Source: Candidatus Altimarinota bacterium (GTDB taxonomy: Bacteria; Patescibacteriota; Gracilibacteria; UBA4473). From it: DNA of 7,083 bases. Below the pieces are notes generated by a model. That model saw only the letters and a program-made list of their open reading frames with translations, had not been told where the DNA came from and ran no database searches. Shown in pieces: positions 1 through 5,240 of this stretch. Positions within the stretch are counted from its first letter, which is position 1, and every line of letters begins with the position of its first letter. The translations under genes were made by a program, and so were the position numbers. The stretch spans positions 1 through 7,083 of the forward strand of contig JAHDDZ010000007.1 of NCBI GenBank assembly GCA_020629095.1. Reading direction: 5' to 3'.

Positions 1-956
1 CCAATGCCACAGCCATCTGTGACGCTTTCGGTCGCGCCGCCTTTGGCGTAATGGATCACCGGCGTGCCGCTCGCCATGGCCTCAATTGGCGTGAGGCCAA
101 AGTCCTCTTCTGCGGGAAACAAAAAAGCTCGCGAAGTGGTATATAGAGCAGGCAAATCACTGCTGGGAACATAGCCCAAAAAAGTGATATTATCAGCTTC
201 CAGCTCAGTCGCTAGCGCCTGCATGGCTTCCAATTCGGGGCCAACCCCAGCCAGTTTCAACGGTAGCCCAAGCCGCGCAAACGCCCGCACGAGCAGGTCA
301 AATCGCTTATAGGGAATGAAGCGACCGACAGCCAAAAAGTGGGTTCGTGGCGCTTCAAGATTACCTTCAGCCAAATAGGGTGCGGTGTCAACACACGGAT
401 AAATCGTGGTCGCTTCTCGATTATAGTATCTCATAATGCGGTCTGCGACGTAATTTGAATTGGCAACAAAGTCAGTCACAGAGTGGGTTCCAGCTTTGTC
501 AGCACGGCGGAGATACGCCATGAGTGGCGACCAGAAAAGCGCCTTCAGGGGGCGCATCCACACAGGCACTTTGTACTGACTTTTGTACTCTTTTTCAGCA
601 TGATATAAGTACCGTGTGGGCGTATGACAATAGCAGATATGCCGCTGGTGTGGCGCAATTTTTAGGCACTTGGCGAACGCACTTGCCGACGAAATGATCA
701 CGTCAAAACCCGACAGGTCAAGCCCCCGAAACGCACTGGGAAAAAACGGCAACAGCCACTGGTGTTTAGCCCGAAATCTCTCTGGTAGCCGCTGCAGCCA
801 TGTGCCGCGCAGGCGGTTTTTCAGCTGTGGAAAGTGCTCTGCGTTATGCACCGAGGTGAAGATGGGCGCGTCTGGAAAGGCCTCTGCGAGCGCCTCGACC
901 ACGTGCTCGGCGCCGCCGCGGTTGGTCAGCCAGTCGGCCACGATTGCTACTTTCAT
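1..956 (-). CDS. GT4 family glycosyltransferase (C-terminus cut by window edge)
   Basis: Retaining GT-B glycosyltransferase that transfers a sugar from a nucleotide-sugar donor to a growing surface glycan or lipid-linked acceptor at the cytoplasmic side of the membrane. The reading frame starts at ATG 956 and stays open to the window edge (318 codons visible). It begins MKVAIVADWLTNRGGAEHVV, the N-terminal Rossmann strand and glycine loop. Residues 110-118 are CHTPTRYLY, a hallmark of the WbaZ-like/mannosyltransferase branch. VGRFIPYKRFD (210-219) carries the donor-phosphate Arg/Lys pair (R212, K217), and EDFGLTPIE gives the EX7E motif (E284, E292). About 50-90 residues are missing, judging from the usual family length near 370-410. 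A promoter lies immediately upstream, so it is probably transcribed separately from the ORF before it. The GT4 assignment is firm; sugar specificity cannot be read. Confidence 0.93.
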   Translation of the reverse strand, partial: MKVAIVADWLTNRGGAEHVVEALAEAFPDAPIFTSVHNAEHFPQLKNRLRGTWLQRLPERFRAKHQWLLPFFPSAFRGLDLSGFDVIISSASAFAKCLKIAPHQRHICYCHTPTRYLYHAEKEYKSQYKVPVWMRPLKALFWSPLMAYLRRADKAGTHSVTDFVANSNYVADRIMRYYNREATTIYPCVDTAPYLAEGNLEAPRTHFLAVGRFIPYKRFDLLVRAFARLGLPLKLAGVGPELEAMQALATELEADNITFLGYVPSSDLPALYTTSRAFLFPAEEDFGLTPIEAMASGTPVIHYAKGGATESVTDGCGI

Positions 957-962
957 GTGTCT

Positions 963-990
963 ATCATATACGAAAAAGGTGGGATTGCAA
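963..990 (-). promoter_or_regulatory. Leaderless-type promoter of the glycosyltransferase
   Basis: Reading on the minus strand, -35 TTGCAA (985-990), a 16-bp spacer and -10 TATGAT (963-968) are followed by only six bases (AGACAC) before the ATG at 956. Transcription would start at or within a base or two of the ATG, and no Shine-Dalgarno sequence is present. The same geometry and the same TTGCAATCCC string occur in front of the nucleotidyltransferase at 5378. The -35 overlaps the hairpin arm at 981-987. Confidence 0.6.
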
Positions 991-1010
991 CAAGTACAAT
1001 CCCCTCTTTT
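981..1010. terminator. Probable bidirectional terminator between the small ORF and the glycosyltransferase
   Basis: GGGATTG (981-987) and CAATCCC (997-1003) form a 7-bp stem with a 9-nt loop. Read on the minus strand it follows the stop codon of the small ORF by about 24 bases and is followed by ACC and TTTTT. Read on the plus strand it is followed by CTCTTTTA. The minus-strand 3' arm is part of the TTGCAATCCC promoter of the next gene, so terminator and promoter share bases. Stem stability is modest. Confidence 0.5.
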
Positions 1011-1437
1011 ACAGCTACAACAGAAATTACAGGGCTGGTGTCCACGTGTAGTATCGAGAATGGATTTCATACTTAAACACATCGCCTGCTTCACTATATT
1101 CTGACGTGACATCCATCACCTGAAAGCCACAAAACTTTGCAACGGTGTTTATATAGGACTGTATATAAGACTGAACATATCCAGCACTTCTCGGCAATTT
1201 TGCAAAAACAGTCGCCGTAAACCGTGCTTGTTTTGAATAATTATCCCATTTCTGTTCTGTCTGGATATAAAGAGAAACAATGCAACCAGTCTTTTTTGAA
1301 AAAAGTGTTTCTAGCCCCTTTTTGAAGTTTCGCTTTGCACGAAACGTGTAAAACAATGTCATATTATTAGTATTGGTGACCGCCGCACCACAACTGGCAC
1401 GCTGGCCACCAATACCCGAAACCGAGCTGTAAAAGAG
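1004..1437. repeat. 13-bp inverted repeat bracketing the small AT-rich ORF
   Basis: CTCTTTTACAGCT at 1004-1016 is repeated in perfect inversion as AGCTGTAAAAGAG at 1425-1437. Immediately outside each arm is a hairpin (981-1003 and 1439-1452), and beyond each hairpin is an AAAAAGG-type string facing inward, so the mirrored order is AAAAAGG, hairpin, CTCTTTTACAGCT at both ends. Such arms could be ends of a small mobile element or two copies of one terminator design. I see no clear target-site duplication. Confidence 0.5.
1027..1362 (-). CDS. Small hypothetical protein, AT-rich, family unknown
   Basis: I do not recognise this protein. From ATG 1362 it is 111 residues, basic and aromatic (MTLFYTFRAKRNFKKG at the start, ending SRYYTWTPAL), with no signal peptide or membrane segment and a near-repeat YIQSYIN in the middle. 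The alternating polar/aromatic pattern near both ends suggests beta structure; that is inference. The frame extends upstream to a TTG at 1509 (160 residues), but the added part is GC-rich, runs through strong hairpins and has no Shine-Dalgarno, so I prefer the internal ATG. It is bracketed by a 13-bp inverted repeat, lies behind a strong promoter at 1536-1564, and is more AT-rich than its neighbours. This could be an acquired cargo gene. Expression as protein is unproven. Confidence 0.55.
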   Translation of the reverse strand: MTLFYTFRAKRNFKKGLETLFSKKTGCIVSLYIQTEQKWDNYSKQARFTATVFAKLPRSAGYVQSYIQSYINTVAKFCGFQVMDVTSEYSEAGDVFKYEIHSRYYTWTPAL

Positions 1438-1529
1438 CGGGGCAATTGCCCCTTTTTGGGCTTCGCAGCCATTCGGCTGTTTTGAGCTCCGCGTTGCTTC
1501 GAAAAGCAAAGCTAAAAGACAGAAACCAC
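1371..1529 (-). ncRNA. Candidate structured RNA or long structured leader
   Basis: Downstream of the promoter at 1536-1564 the transcript would contain successive hairpins: TTGCTT/AAGCAA with a CGAA loop in DNA terms (1494-1509), CAGCC/GGCTG with a 4-nt loop (1466-1479), GGGGC/GCCCC with an AATT centre (1439-1452), and TATTGGTG/CACCAATA (1371-1378 with 1407-1414) ending 8 bases before the ATG at 1362. The third hairpin is followed by GCTCTTTTAC, so a short RNA of about 95-100 nt is possible, or a leader of about 165 nt controlling the ORF. I found no tmRNA, RNase P or SRP RNA signature. The TTG-started reading frame passes through this block, so a coding explanation is not excluded. Confidence 0.35.
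1432..1457. terminator. Palindromic hairpin with T-tracts on both sides
   Basis: GGGGCAATTGCCCC (1439-1452) is a perfect 14-bp palindrome. On the plus strand TTTTT follows directly (1453-1457); on the minus strand GCTCTTTT follows (1438-1431). On the minus strand it could end a short RNA begun at about 1529 or read-through from the epimerase operon. No plus-strand gene lies upstream, so the plus-strand role is doubtful. Confidence 0.45.
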
Positions 1530-1535
1530 ACTCTC

Positions 1536-1564
1536 TTTATAGATTCTATAATACCACTTGTCAA
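1536..1564 (-). promoter_or_regulatory. Near-perfect consensus sigma-70 promoter
   Basis: TTGACA (1559-1564), a 17-bp spacer and TATAAA (1536-1541) on the minus strand. The -35 begins four bases after the TAG stop of the epimerase, so this promoter serves what lies downstream: the hairpin block and the ORF ending at 1027. Predicted start is near 1529. It matches consensus better than the housekeeping promoters in this window. Confidence 0.7.
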
Positions 1565-1568
1565 CTGC

Positions 1569-2561
1569 CTACCGCAAACCGTCACTGCTCGTTTCGATGA
1601 TTTTGCTCGTGTCCAAGTTGGCCACTAGGTCAGAAATACCCTGCTGGAGGGTGATTCTAGGGACATAGCCAAGCTCATTTACGATGCGGCTGATGTCAGC
1701 ATGCTGCCCTTTTACATAGCCCTCCTTGACCGGATTTGGAATGTAAATGGGTTTTACGTCGCTGCCCAGCTGGGTCTGAATTACCTCAAAAATGGCATTA
1801 AACGAAGTTCCCTCTCCGCGCCCAATATTATAGACTCGAGCGCCCAAATCGGCCTCGTGGTTCATGGCCAGGGTGATTGCTTGAATGATATCGCGCACCT
1901 CAGTAAAATCACGGAACTGGTCACCATCGCCGTAAATGACGGGCGAAAGCCCGCGCGCGATGTCCCACAAAAACTGACTTATCATATTGGCATAGCGGCC
2001 TTTCGCCTCTTCAAATGAACCATAGACACTCATGAACCGAAATCCGATGATCTGCAGCTCAGGCGCTACCTGATTGTAACACCGCGCCATGTGCTCATAT
2101 GCGCATTTTGTCACGGCGTAGTGGTTTGGCGGAACCGTGTGCTGATCTTCATAGAGCGGTATCGGGTTGTTGCCGTACAGGCTGCTTGTGCTGGCATAGA
2201 GCACTTTTTTGGCACCCGTGGCACGGGCAAACTCAAGCGTGCGCGCAAAACTCTCTATGCTGTTGCGATAGCCCCACACCAGCGGGCTATCCCCGTTTGG
2301 CACGTTGTGGTTGCCCTCCATAAACATGGGCGCAGACGACGTGCCTGCCAGCGCGATGACCACGTCAAATGCTTCGCCGCAGGCCTCTAAATCCGCCTGA
2401 ACACACGCATCGCCCTTGACATATTTTACCCCAGAAACTAGGTTTTTCCCGCTGCCCAGATATTCATTTTCAAGCACTGTCACGCCGTGCCCAGCGCCCG
2501 CAAGTGCATTGCTCAGGTTTGACCCAATGAACCCCCCGCCACCAGTAATAAGGATATTCAT
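1569..2561 (-). CDS. NAD-dependent sugar epimerase/dehydratase (extended SDR)
   Basis: Extended short-chain dehydrogenase acting on nucleotide sugars, of the UDP-hexose 4-epimerase type, in the cytoplasm. The 330 residues match the family length. MNILITGGGGFIGSNL (1-16) is the NAD-binding glycine-rich loop; STSSLYG (124-130) supplies the Ser/Thr of the catalytic triad; Y148 and K152 in HYAVTK are the YxxxK pair; GDGDQFRDFTEVRDI (211-225) is the substrate-domain RDF motif, with VRD where VDD is common. I chose ATG 2561 because it starts directly at the Rossmann strand; the 15 upstream codons in frame belong to the preceding gene region. ATG overlaps the TGA of the upstream membrane protein gene (ATGA), implying translational coupling. 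Last gene of the operon starting at 3487. The exact sugar (glucose, GlcNAc or other) cannot be decided. Confidence 0.93.
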   Translation of the reverse strand: MNILITGGGGFIGSNLSNALAGAGHGVTVLENEYLGSGKNLVSGVKYVKGDACVQADLEACGEAFDVVIALAGTSSAPMFMEGNHNVPNGDSPLVWGYRNSIESFARTLEFARATGAKKVLYASTSSLYGNNPIPLYEDQHTVPPNHYAVTKCAYEHMARCYNQVAPELQIIGFRFMSVYGSFEEAKGRYANMISQFLWDIARGLSPVIYGDGDQFRDFTEVRDIIQAITLAMNHEADLGARVYNIGRGEGTSFNAIFEVIQTQLGSDVKPIYIPNPVKEGYVKGQHADISRIVNELGYVPRITLQQGISDLVANLDTSKIIETSSDGLR

Positions 2562-2797
2562 GCAACTAAAATGCGAGTAAGAGCCGTGACTGAAATGGCA
2601 ATCCACGCGGCGTTCATCAGCGCTGCTGGCAATGCCCGACTGGCAAAACTGTCAAGCGCGAGGCCCCCTGCGCCGACTATTTGCAGCAGCTGATAGCTGA
2701 TTTGGTCTGCCGTTAAGTAGCCAAAACTTAGTGCCGAAAAAGCCACTAGCAGCAGCACCATACTGGCATATCCAACCACGCGTATTGTTTTTTTCAT
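2558..2797 (-). CDS. Small CBU_0592-like integral membrane protein
   Basis: A 79-residue protein with three hydrophobic stretches: roughly residues 6-26 (VVGYASMVLLLVAFSALSFG), 33-50 (ISYQLLQIVGAGGLALDSF) and 57-77. The pattern G-x-L-LLLAF-x-S-x-G-x-L, then YQLLQxxGAxGLAL, then P-x-xxxNAAWIxIxV, matches what I know of the CBU_0592-like family, whose members are about 80 residues and of unknown function. I take ATG 2797 (MKKTIR, a basic N-terminus); a GTG at 2821 in the same frame would overlap the upstream gene by 19 bp. It sits 5 bp after the alkyltransferase stop, and its TGA overlaps the epimerase ATG, so all are co-transcribed. No Shine-Dalgarno is evident. Partnership with the epimerase is suggested only by coupling. 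Confidence 0.75.
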   Translation of the reverse strand: MKKTIRVVGYASMVLLLVAFSALSFGYLTADQISYQLLQIVGAGGLALDSFASRALPAALMNAAWIAISVTALTRILVA

Positions 2798-2802
2798 CTG
2801 GC

Positions 2803-3123
2803 TTAGTGTACGCCCCACCACCGATGTTGCAAGGCATTTTGCACGTCAACTCCCTCGGCCGTCAGCCGCTGCGCTTTGGTCTTTTCGCCGCCTGCGCGAT
2901 TGTACTCACCCACCTCGCCAGAGGCTTTCACGACCCGATGGCACGGCACGCTCGGGTCGTAGTTTTGGCGCATGACTGTGCCCACAGCCCGCGCTGCACC
3001 AGGGCTGTCTGCCAGCTTTGCCACGTCACCATATGTCAAAACGCACCCCACCGGGATGCGTTTTACAACTTCGCGAACAGCCTCTGCAAACGGCTTCACT
3101 GCCCTATACTGACTTGCTGTCAT
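2803..3123 (-). CDS. MGMT-family O6-alkylguanine DNA alkyltransferase, DNA-binding domain only
   Basis: Suicide alkyltransferase that takes alkyl groups from O6-guanine onto a cysteine, repairing DNA. The 106 residues cover only the C-terminal catalytic/DNA-binding domain of Ada/Ogt/MGMT; the N-terminal domain is absent. TYGDVA (30-35) has the phosphate-rotating Tyr31; RAVGTVMRQN (45-54) has the arginine finger R45 and the Asn hinge N54; PCHRVV (60-65) keeps the acceptor Cys61, so this is not a PWHR-type alkyltransferase-like protein lacking the cysteine. GEYNRAGGEKTKAQRLTAEG (72-91) is the usual closing motif. The ATG at 3123 lies inside the upstream YtxH-like gene (20-bp overlap), and no spaced Shine-Dalgarno is seen. 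A short stand-alone domain of this sort could repair damage or only flag it. Confidence 0.9.
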   Translation of the reverse strand: MTASQYRAVKPFAEAVREVVKRIPVGCVLTYGDVAKLADSPGAARAVGTVMRQNYDPSVPCHRVVKASGEVGEYNRAGGEKTKAQRLTAEGVDVQNALQHRWWGVH

Positions 3124-3487
3124 CTCCAGTCACTTTGTCAGCAACCGTTTCAACGCCCTCTTTTGCCTTGTCAGCAACAGTTTCAACTGCCTCACCTGCT
3201 TTGTCAGCAACAGACCCTACTGCTTCTTTTCCTTTTTCCATAACATCTCCGGCAACTTCTTTTGTTTTGCTCCACGCGTCTTGCACCACTTTTGCACTGG
3301 CAATGCCCGCCGCTGCGTTTTTAATACCCGCCACGTCAGCACTAAACATAGCTTTGAAGAAGTCCCCCACCTTGTTGTTTGACTGCTTTAGGTGTGCCCG
3401 CAAATCTGCACCAGATTGTTTGGTGTACAGCATTCCGTATGTAGCCCCGATAAGCCCGCCGATGATGAGTGGAAGTAGTCCGCGCAT
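3104..3487 (-). CDS. YtxH-like membrane-anchored protein with LEA-like 11-residue repeats
   Basis: A 127-residue protein. Residues 1-20 (MRGLLPLIIGGLIGATYGML) form a single glycine-rich membrane segment, followed by YTKQSGADLRAHLKQ, the short linker plus basic helix typical of YtxH-type proteins (often YAPKSGxxxR). The rest is Ala/Lys/Glu/Val-rich amphipathic helix with three 11-residue repeats near 90-122, each containing VADK, resembling LEA-type or apolipoprotein-like helices. Likely a membrane-tethered coiled, stress-related protein; function in the family is unknown. It opens the four-gene operon behind an extended -10 promoter at 3501-3509 and overlaps the alkyltransferase start by 20 bp. 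The opposite strand is open for 186 codons in frame with hisS, which I treat as shadow. Confidence 0.85.
   Translation of the reverse strand: MRGLLPLIIGGLIGATYGMLYTKQSGADLRAHLKQSNNKVGDFFKAMFSADVAGIKNAAAGIASAKVVQDAWSKTKEVAGDVMEKGKEAVGSVADKAGEAVETVADKAKEGVETVADKVTGDDSKSV
3135..3211 (-). repeat. Three 33-bp tandem repeats inside the YtxH-like gene
   Basis: The string TTGTCAGCAAC occurs at 3135-3145, 3168-3178 and 3201-3211, exactly 33 bp apart, encoding the VADK core of three 11-residue helical repeats. DNA identity between units is high enough to point to recent duplication and possible length variation between strains. Confidence 0.85.
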
Positions 3488-3500
3488 ATGTAATGTAAAG

Positions 3501-3509
3501 ATTATATCA
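3501..3509 (-). promoter_or_regulatory. Extended -10 promoter of the YtxH-like operon
   Basis: TG-A-TATAAT on the minus strand (TATAAT at 3501-3506, TG at 3508-3509). No good -35 is found at 16-18 bp, as expected for an extended -10 promoter. Thirteen bases separate the -10 from the ATG at 3487, giving a 5' leader of only about six bases and no room for a Shine-Dalgarno. Confidence 0.65.
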
Positions 3510-3513
3510 CTTT

Positions 3514-3545
3514 CAGTTTACAAATCTGCCAGCGTGTGTAAACTG
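3514..3545. promoter_or_regulatory. 9-bp dyad in the divergent YtxH/hisS control region
   Basis: CAGTTTACA (3514-3522) and TGTAAACTG (3537-3545) are perfect inverted copies separated by 14 bp, with arm centres 23 bp apart (about two helical turns). The dyad lies just upstream of the operon -10 and upstream of hisS, where a dimeric regulator could control both. It could alternatively form an RNA hairpin in a hisS transcript starting upstream of it. No regulator is identified here. Confidence 0.5.
3517..3544 (+). promoter_or_regulatory. Possible hisS promoter
   Basis: TTTACA (3517-3522), 16-bp spacer and TAAACT (3539-3544) give a plausible promoter with start near 3551 and a leader of about 25 bases without Shine-Dalgarno. 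TACAAA at 3565-3570, five bases before the ATG, is an alternative leaderless -10 without a good -35. Both are weak, and the first coincides with the dyad arms. Confidence 0.3.
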
Positions 3546-3575
3546 TTTCTTGTTGATAATTCGTTACAAAATTGT

Positions 3576-4886
3576 ATGAAACGCACTTTTAAGTCCCCTA
3601 CTGGAACCGAAGATTTCTTGCCCGCAGACCACGATTATTTTACATTTGTAAAGAAAGTAATGCGGCATCGGTTTCGCCAGAGCGGCTTTCGGCGGATCAG
3701 CCCACCTGTTTTTGAGGAAGCGGCCTTGTTTGAAAAGTCACTTGGGCTGAGCAGCGAGATCGTCGACAAAGAAATGTATCATTTTGAAGACCGCCACGGG
3801 CGCACTTTTGCCCTGAGGCCAGAGGTTACAACTGGGGTCGTTCGAGCATTTATCGAGCACAAAATGGCCGACGCCCCGCTGCCCACAGAGCTCTATTACA
3901 TCGAGCCATGTTTTCGTTTTGAACGACCAAAAAGCCGCACCAAGCGCGAGTTTTATCAGTTTGGAGCTGAGGTAATCGGCGAGAGCGACCCAGCGATTGA
4001 CGCCCAGATAATGTACCTCGGGCATCAAATTTTGCGTGACTTAGGCATCAGCGAGGGCATTGATCTGCACATGAATACGATTGGAAACCCAGACGACCAG
4101 AAGGAATATTTTGCTGCGCTGGCTGATTATTTTAATGGAAAAGAGCGGTCTCTCAGCCCTGAAAAGCGCGAAAAACTAAGCCAAGGAAAGTACCTTGAGC
4201 TGCTGAACCCAACCACCGAAGATGAGGAAATCCTTGTGAAAATGGCGCCTAAAATGGTGGATTTTTTGAGTACAGAAAGCCGTGCATTTTTTAACCAGAC
4301 GGTGGAGTATCTTGACAGTTTTGGCATAGCTTATCACCTTGACCCAGGGCTTATTCGTCCGGTGGAATACTACACACAGACAACGTTTGAGTTTCGTGAA
4401 AGTGGCACCCGAAAGAAGGTCCTGGCGGGTGGGCGATATGACGGACTGGTAAAAAAAATGGGTGGGGGAAATGTGGGCGCGTGCGGCTTTGCAGGGGGTG
4501 TTGAGCGGGTTATTGGGCTCATGAAAGAGCGTGGAATTGAGGTGCCACACAAAGATTATATTGATGTTTTTGTGGCCGCCACTGGGCCAGTCGCCAAAAA
4601 GAACGCGCTGCCGGTTCTGGTACAGCTACGCGAGCATGGGTTTCATGCCGTAGGGGTGCTGGGCAAAACGAGCATGCAAGAGCAGCTGAAACGTGCGCAG
4701 CAGTTTGGGGTGAAGTGGACTGTGCTGATGGGCGACAAAGAAGTCGAAAATGATGAAATTATTATCCGTGACATGGACCGTGGAAAAAACGAAGTTGTGC
4801 CGCGCGCAGACGTGCTGGCGGAGCTGGACAAGCGCATTGGGACTGACAAACTCGACACCACAACAGACTTTTTGGGACACAATTAG
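3576..4886 (+). CDS. hisS: Histidine--tRNA ligase (HisRS)
   Basis: Class II synthetase joining histidine to tRNA-His in the cytoplasm; 436 residues, close to the family norm of about 420-430. Order: motif 1 region ISPPVFEEAALFEKSLG (41-57); LRPEVTTGVVR (80-90); motif 2 IEPCFRFERP...REFYQFGAE (109-132); histidine-specific motif LIRPVEYYTQTTFEF (259-273); AGGRYDGLV (284-292); motif 3 GFAGGVERVIGLM (304-316) with R311; anticodon-binding domain from about 328 (DYIDVFVAATG, then LGKTSMQEQLKRAQQFGVKW). I chose ATG 3576 because MKRTFKSPTGTEDFLP is the canonical start; the frame is open 186 codons further upstream across the opposite operon. The LVRGLDYY block reads LIRPVEYY and the motif 2 loop lacks the usual GR, so this is a divergent HisRS; the key Arg (R261) is kept. 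Confidence 0.96.
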   Translation: MKRTFKSPTGTEDFLPADHDYFTFVKKVMRHRFRQSGFRRISPPVFEEAALFEKSLGLSSEIVDKEMYHFEDRHGRTFALRPEVTTGVVRAFIEHKMADAPLPTELYYIEPCFRFERPKSRTKREFYQFGAEVIGESDPAIDAQIMYLGHQILRDLGISEGIDLHMNTIGNPDDQKEYFAALADYFNGKERSLSPEKREKLSQGKYLELLNPTTEDEEILVKMAPKMVDFLSTESRAFFNQTVEYLDSFGIAYHLDPGLIRPVEYYTQTTFEFRESGTRKKVLAGGRYDGLVKKMGGGNVGACGFAGGVERVIGLMKERGIEVPHKDYIDVFVAATGPVAKKNALPVLVQLREHGFHAVGVLGKTSMQEQLKRAQQFGVKWTVLMGDKEVENDEIIIRDMDRGKNEVVPRADVLAELDKRIGTDKLDTTTDFLGHN

Positions 4887-4893
4887 GCACTTC

Positions 4894-4923
4894 AAAAAGC
4901 TACACCAACGGAGTAGCCTTTTA
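4894..4923. terminator. Bidirectional terminator shared by hisS and the small minus-strand ORF
   Basis: GCTAC (4899-4903) pairs with GTAGC (4913-4917) around a 9-nt loop, with AAAAA before (4894-4898) and CTTTT after (4918-4922). It begins eight bases after the hisS stop and, on the minus strand, lies about 20 bases beyond the stop of the ORF ending at 4943, where TTTTT follows the stem directly. Convergent genes sharing one hairpin is the simplest reading. Confidence 0.7.
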
Positions 4924-5240
4924 AGGTTTAAAAAAGATGCATTTATGTAACTGAAAAGTCACATAAGTCATCTAATTCTACAATTTCCTCTTTACCCTTT
5001 CTCTCTAAAAGAATTAAAGCAGGTAGAACATCAAAGCTGTAGTACTCTACAACTTTTGCTACAAGGATAATTCCAGAGCTCAGAATTGCTCTTATTATTT
5101 GTCCGTTTTTAACGAACTTCATTCTAAATCTGAGAACTTCAATGTCTGAAGCTTCCATTATAATATGACTCTCTGCCATCATTTCTAATTTAAAAAGTGA
5201 TAAAAAACTCCTCTGCACCTGGTGGCTATCCGTTGGTGTA
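4901..5240. repeat. 17-bp inverted repeat bracketing the second small AT-rich ORF
   Basis: TACACCAACGGAGTAGCC (4901-4918) and, inverted, TACACCAACGGATAGCC (5240-5224 on the minus strand) match at 17 positions with one single-base gap. The outside flanks are AAAAAGC (4894-4900) and AAAGAGC (5241-5247), 6 of 7 identical and in direct orientation; both ends also terminate in TA. The enclosed 340 bp is AT-rich and holds most of one ORF. This looks like a small transposon-derived or MITE-like unit, but no transposase is present and two terminator-like structures coincide with the ends. Confidence 0.5.

Noticed and set aside
670..1104. Plus-strand open frame antisense to the glycosyltransferase
   Set aside because: No domain or signal; the minus strand clearly encodes a GT4 enzyme with all motifs.
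1363..1530. tmRNA, RNase P RNA, SRP RNA or tRNA
   Set aside because: None of the conserved strings of these RNAs were found on either strand, only generic hairpins.
981..1564. Integron gene cassette with attC sites
   Set aside because: No integrase in the window and no recognisable attC core (R'/R'' boxes); kept only as a generic inverted-repeat-bracketed module.
1367..1585. 72-codon minus-strand frame as an N-terminal piece of a frameshifted small ORF
   Set aside because: It crosses the epimerase stop, the promoter and the hairpin block; low-confidence protein, and the ORF ending at 1027 has its own ATG.
2803..3123. Alkyltransferase-like (ATL) protein lacking the reactive cysteine
   Set aside because: The motif is PCHR with Cys61 present, not PWHR.
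3135..3211. CRISPR array
   Set aside because: The 33-bp periodic units are contiguous coding repeats with no unique spacers.
3018..3575. 186 extra in-frame codons upstream of hisS on the plus strand
   Set aside because: They are antisense to the YtxH-like and alkyltransferase genes, low-complexity Ser/Thr/Pro/Ala translation of their repeats, and HisRS begins canonically at 3576.
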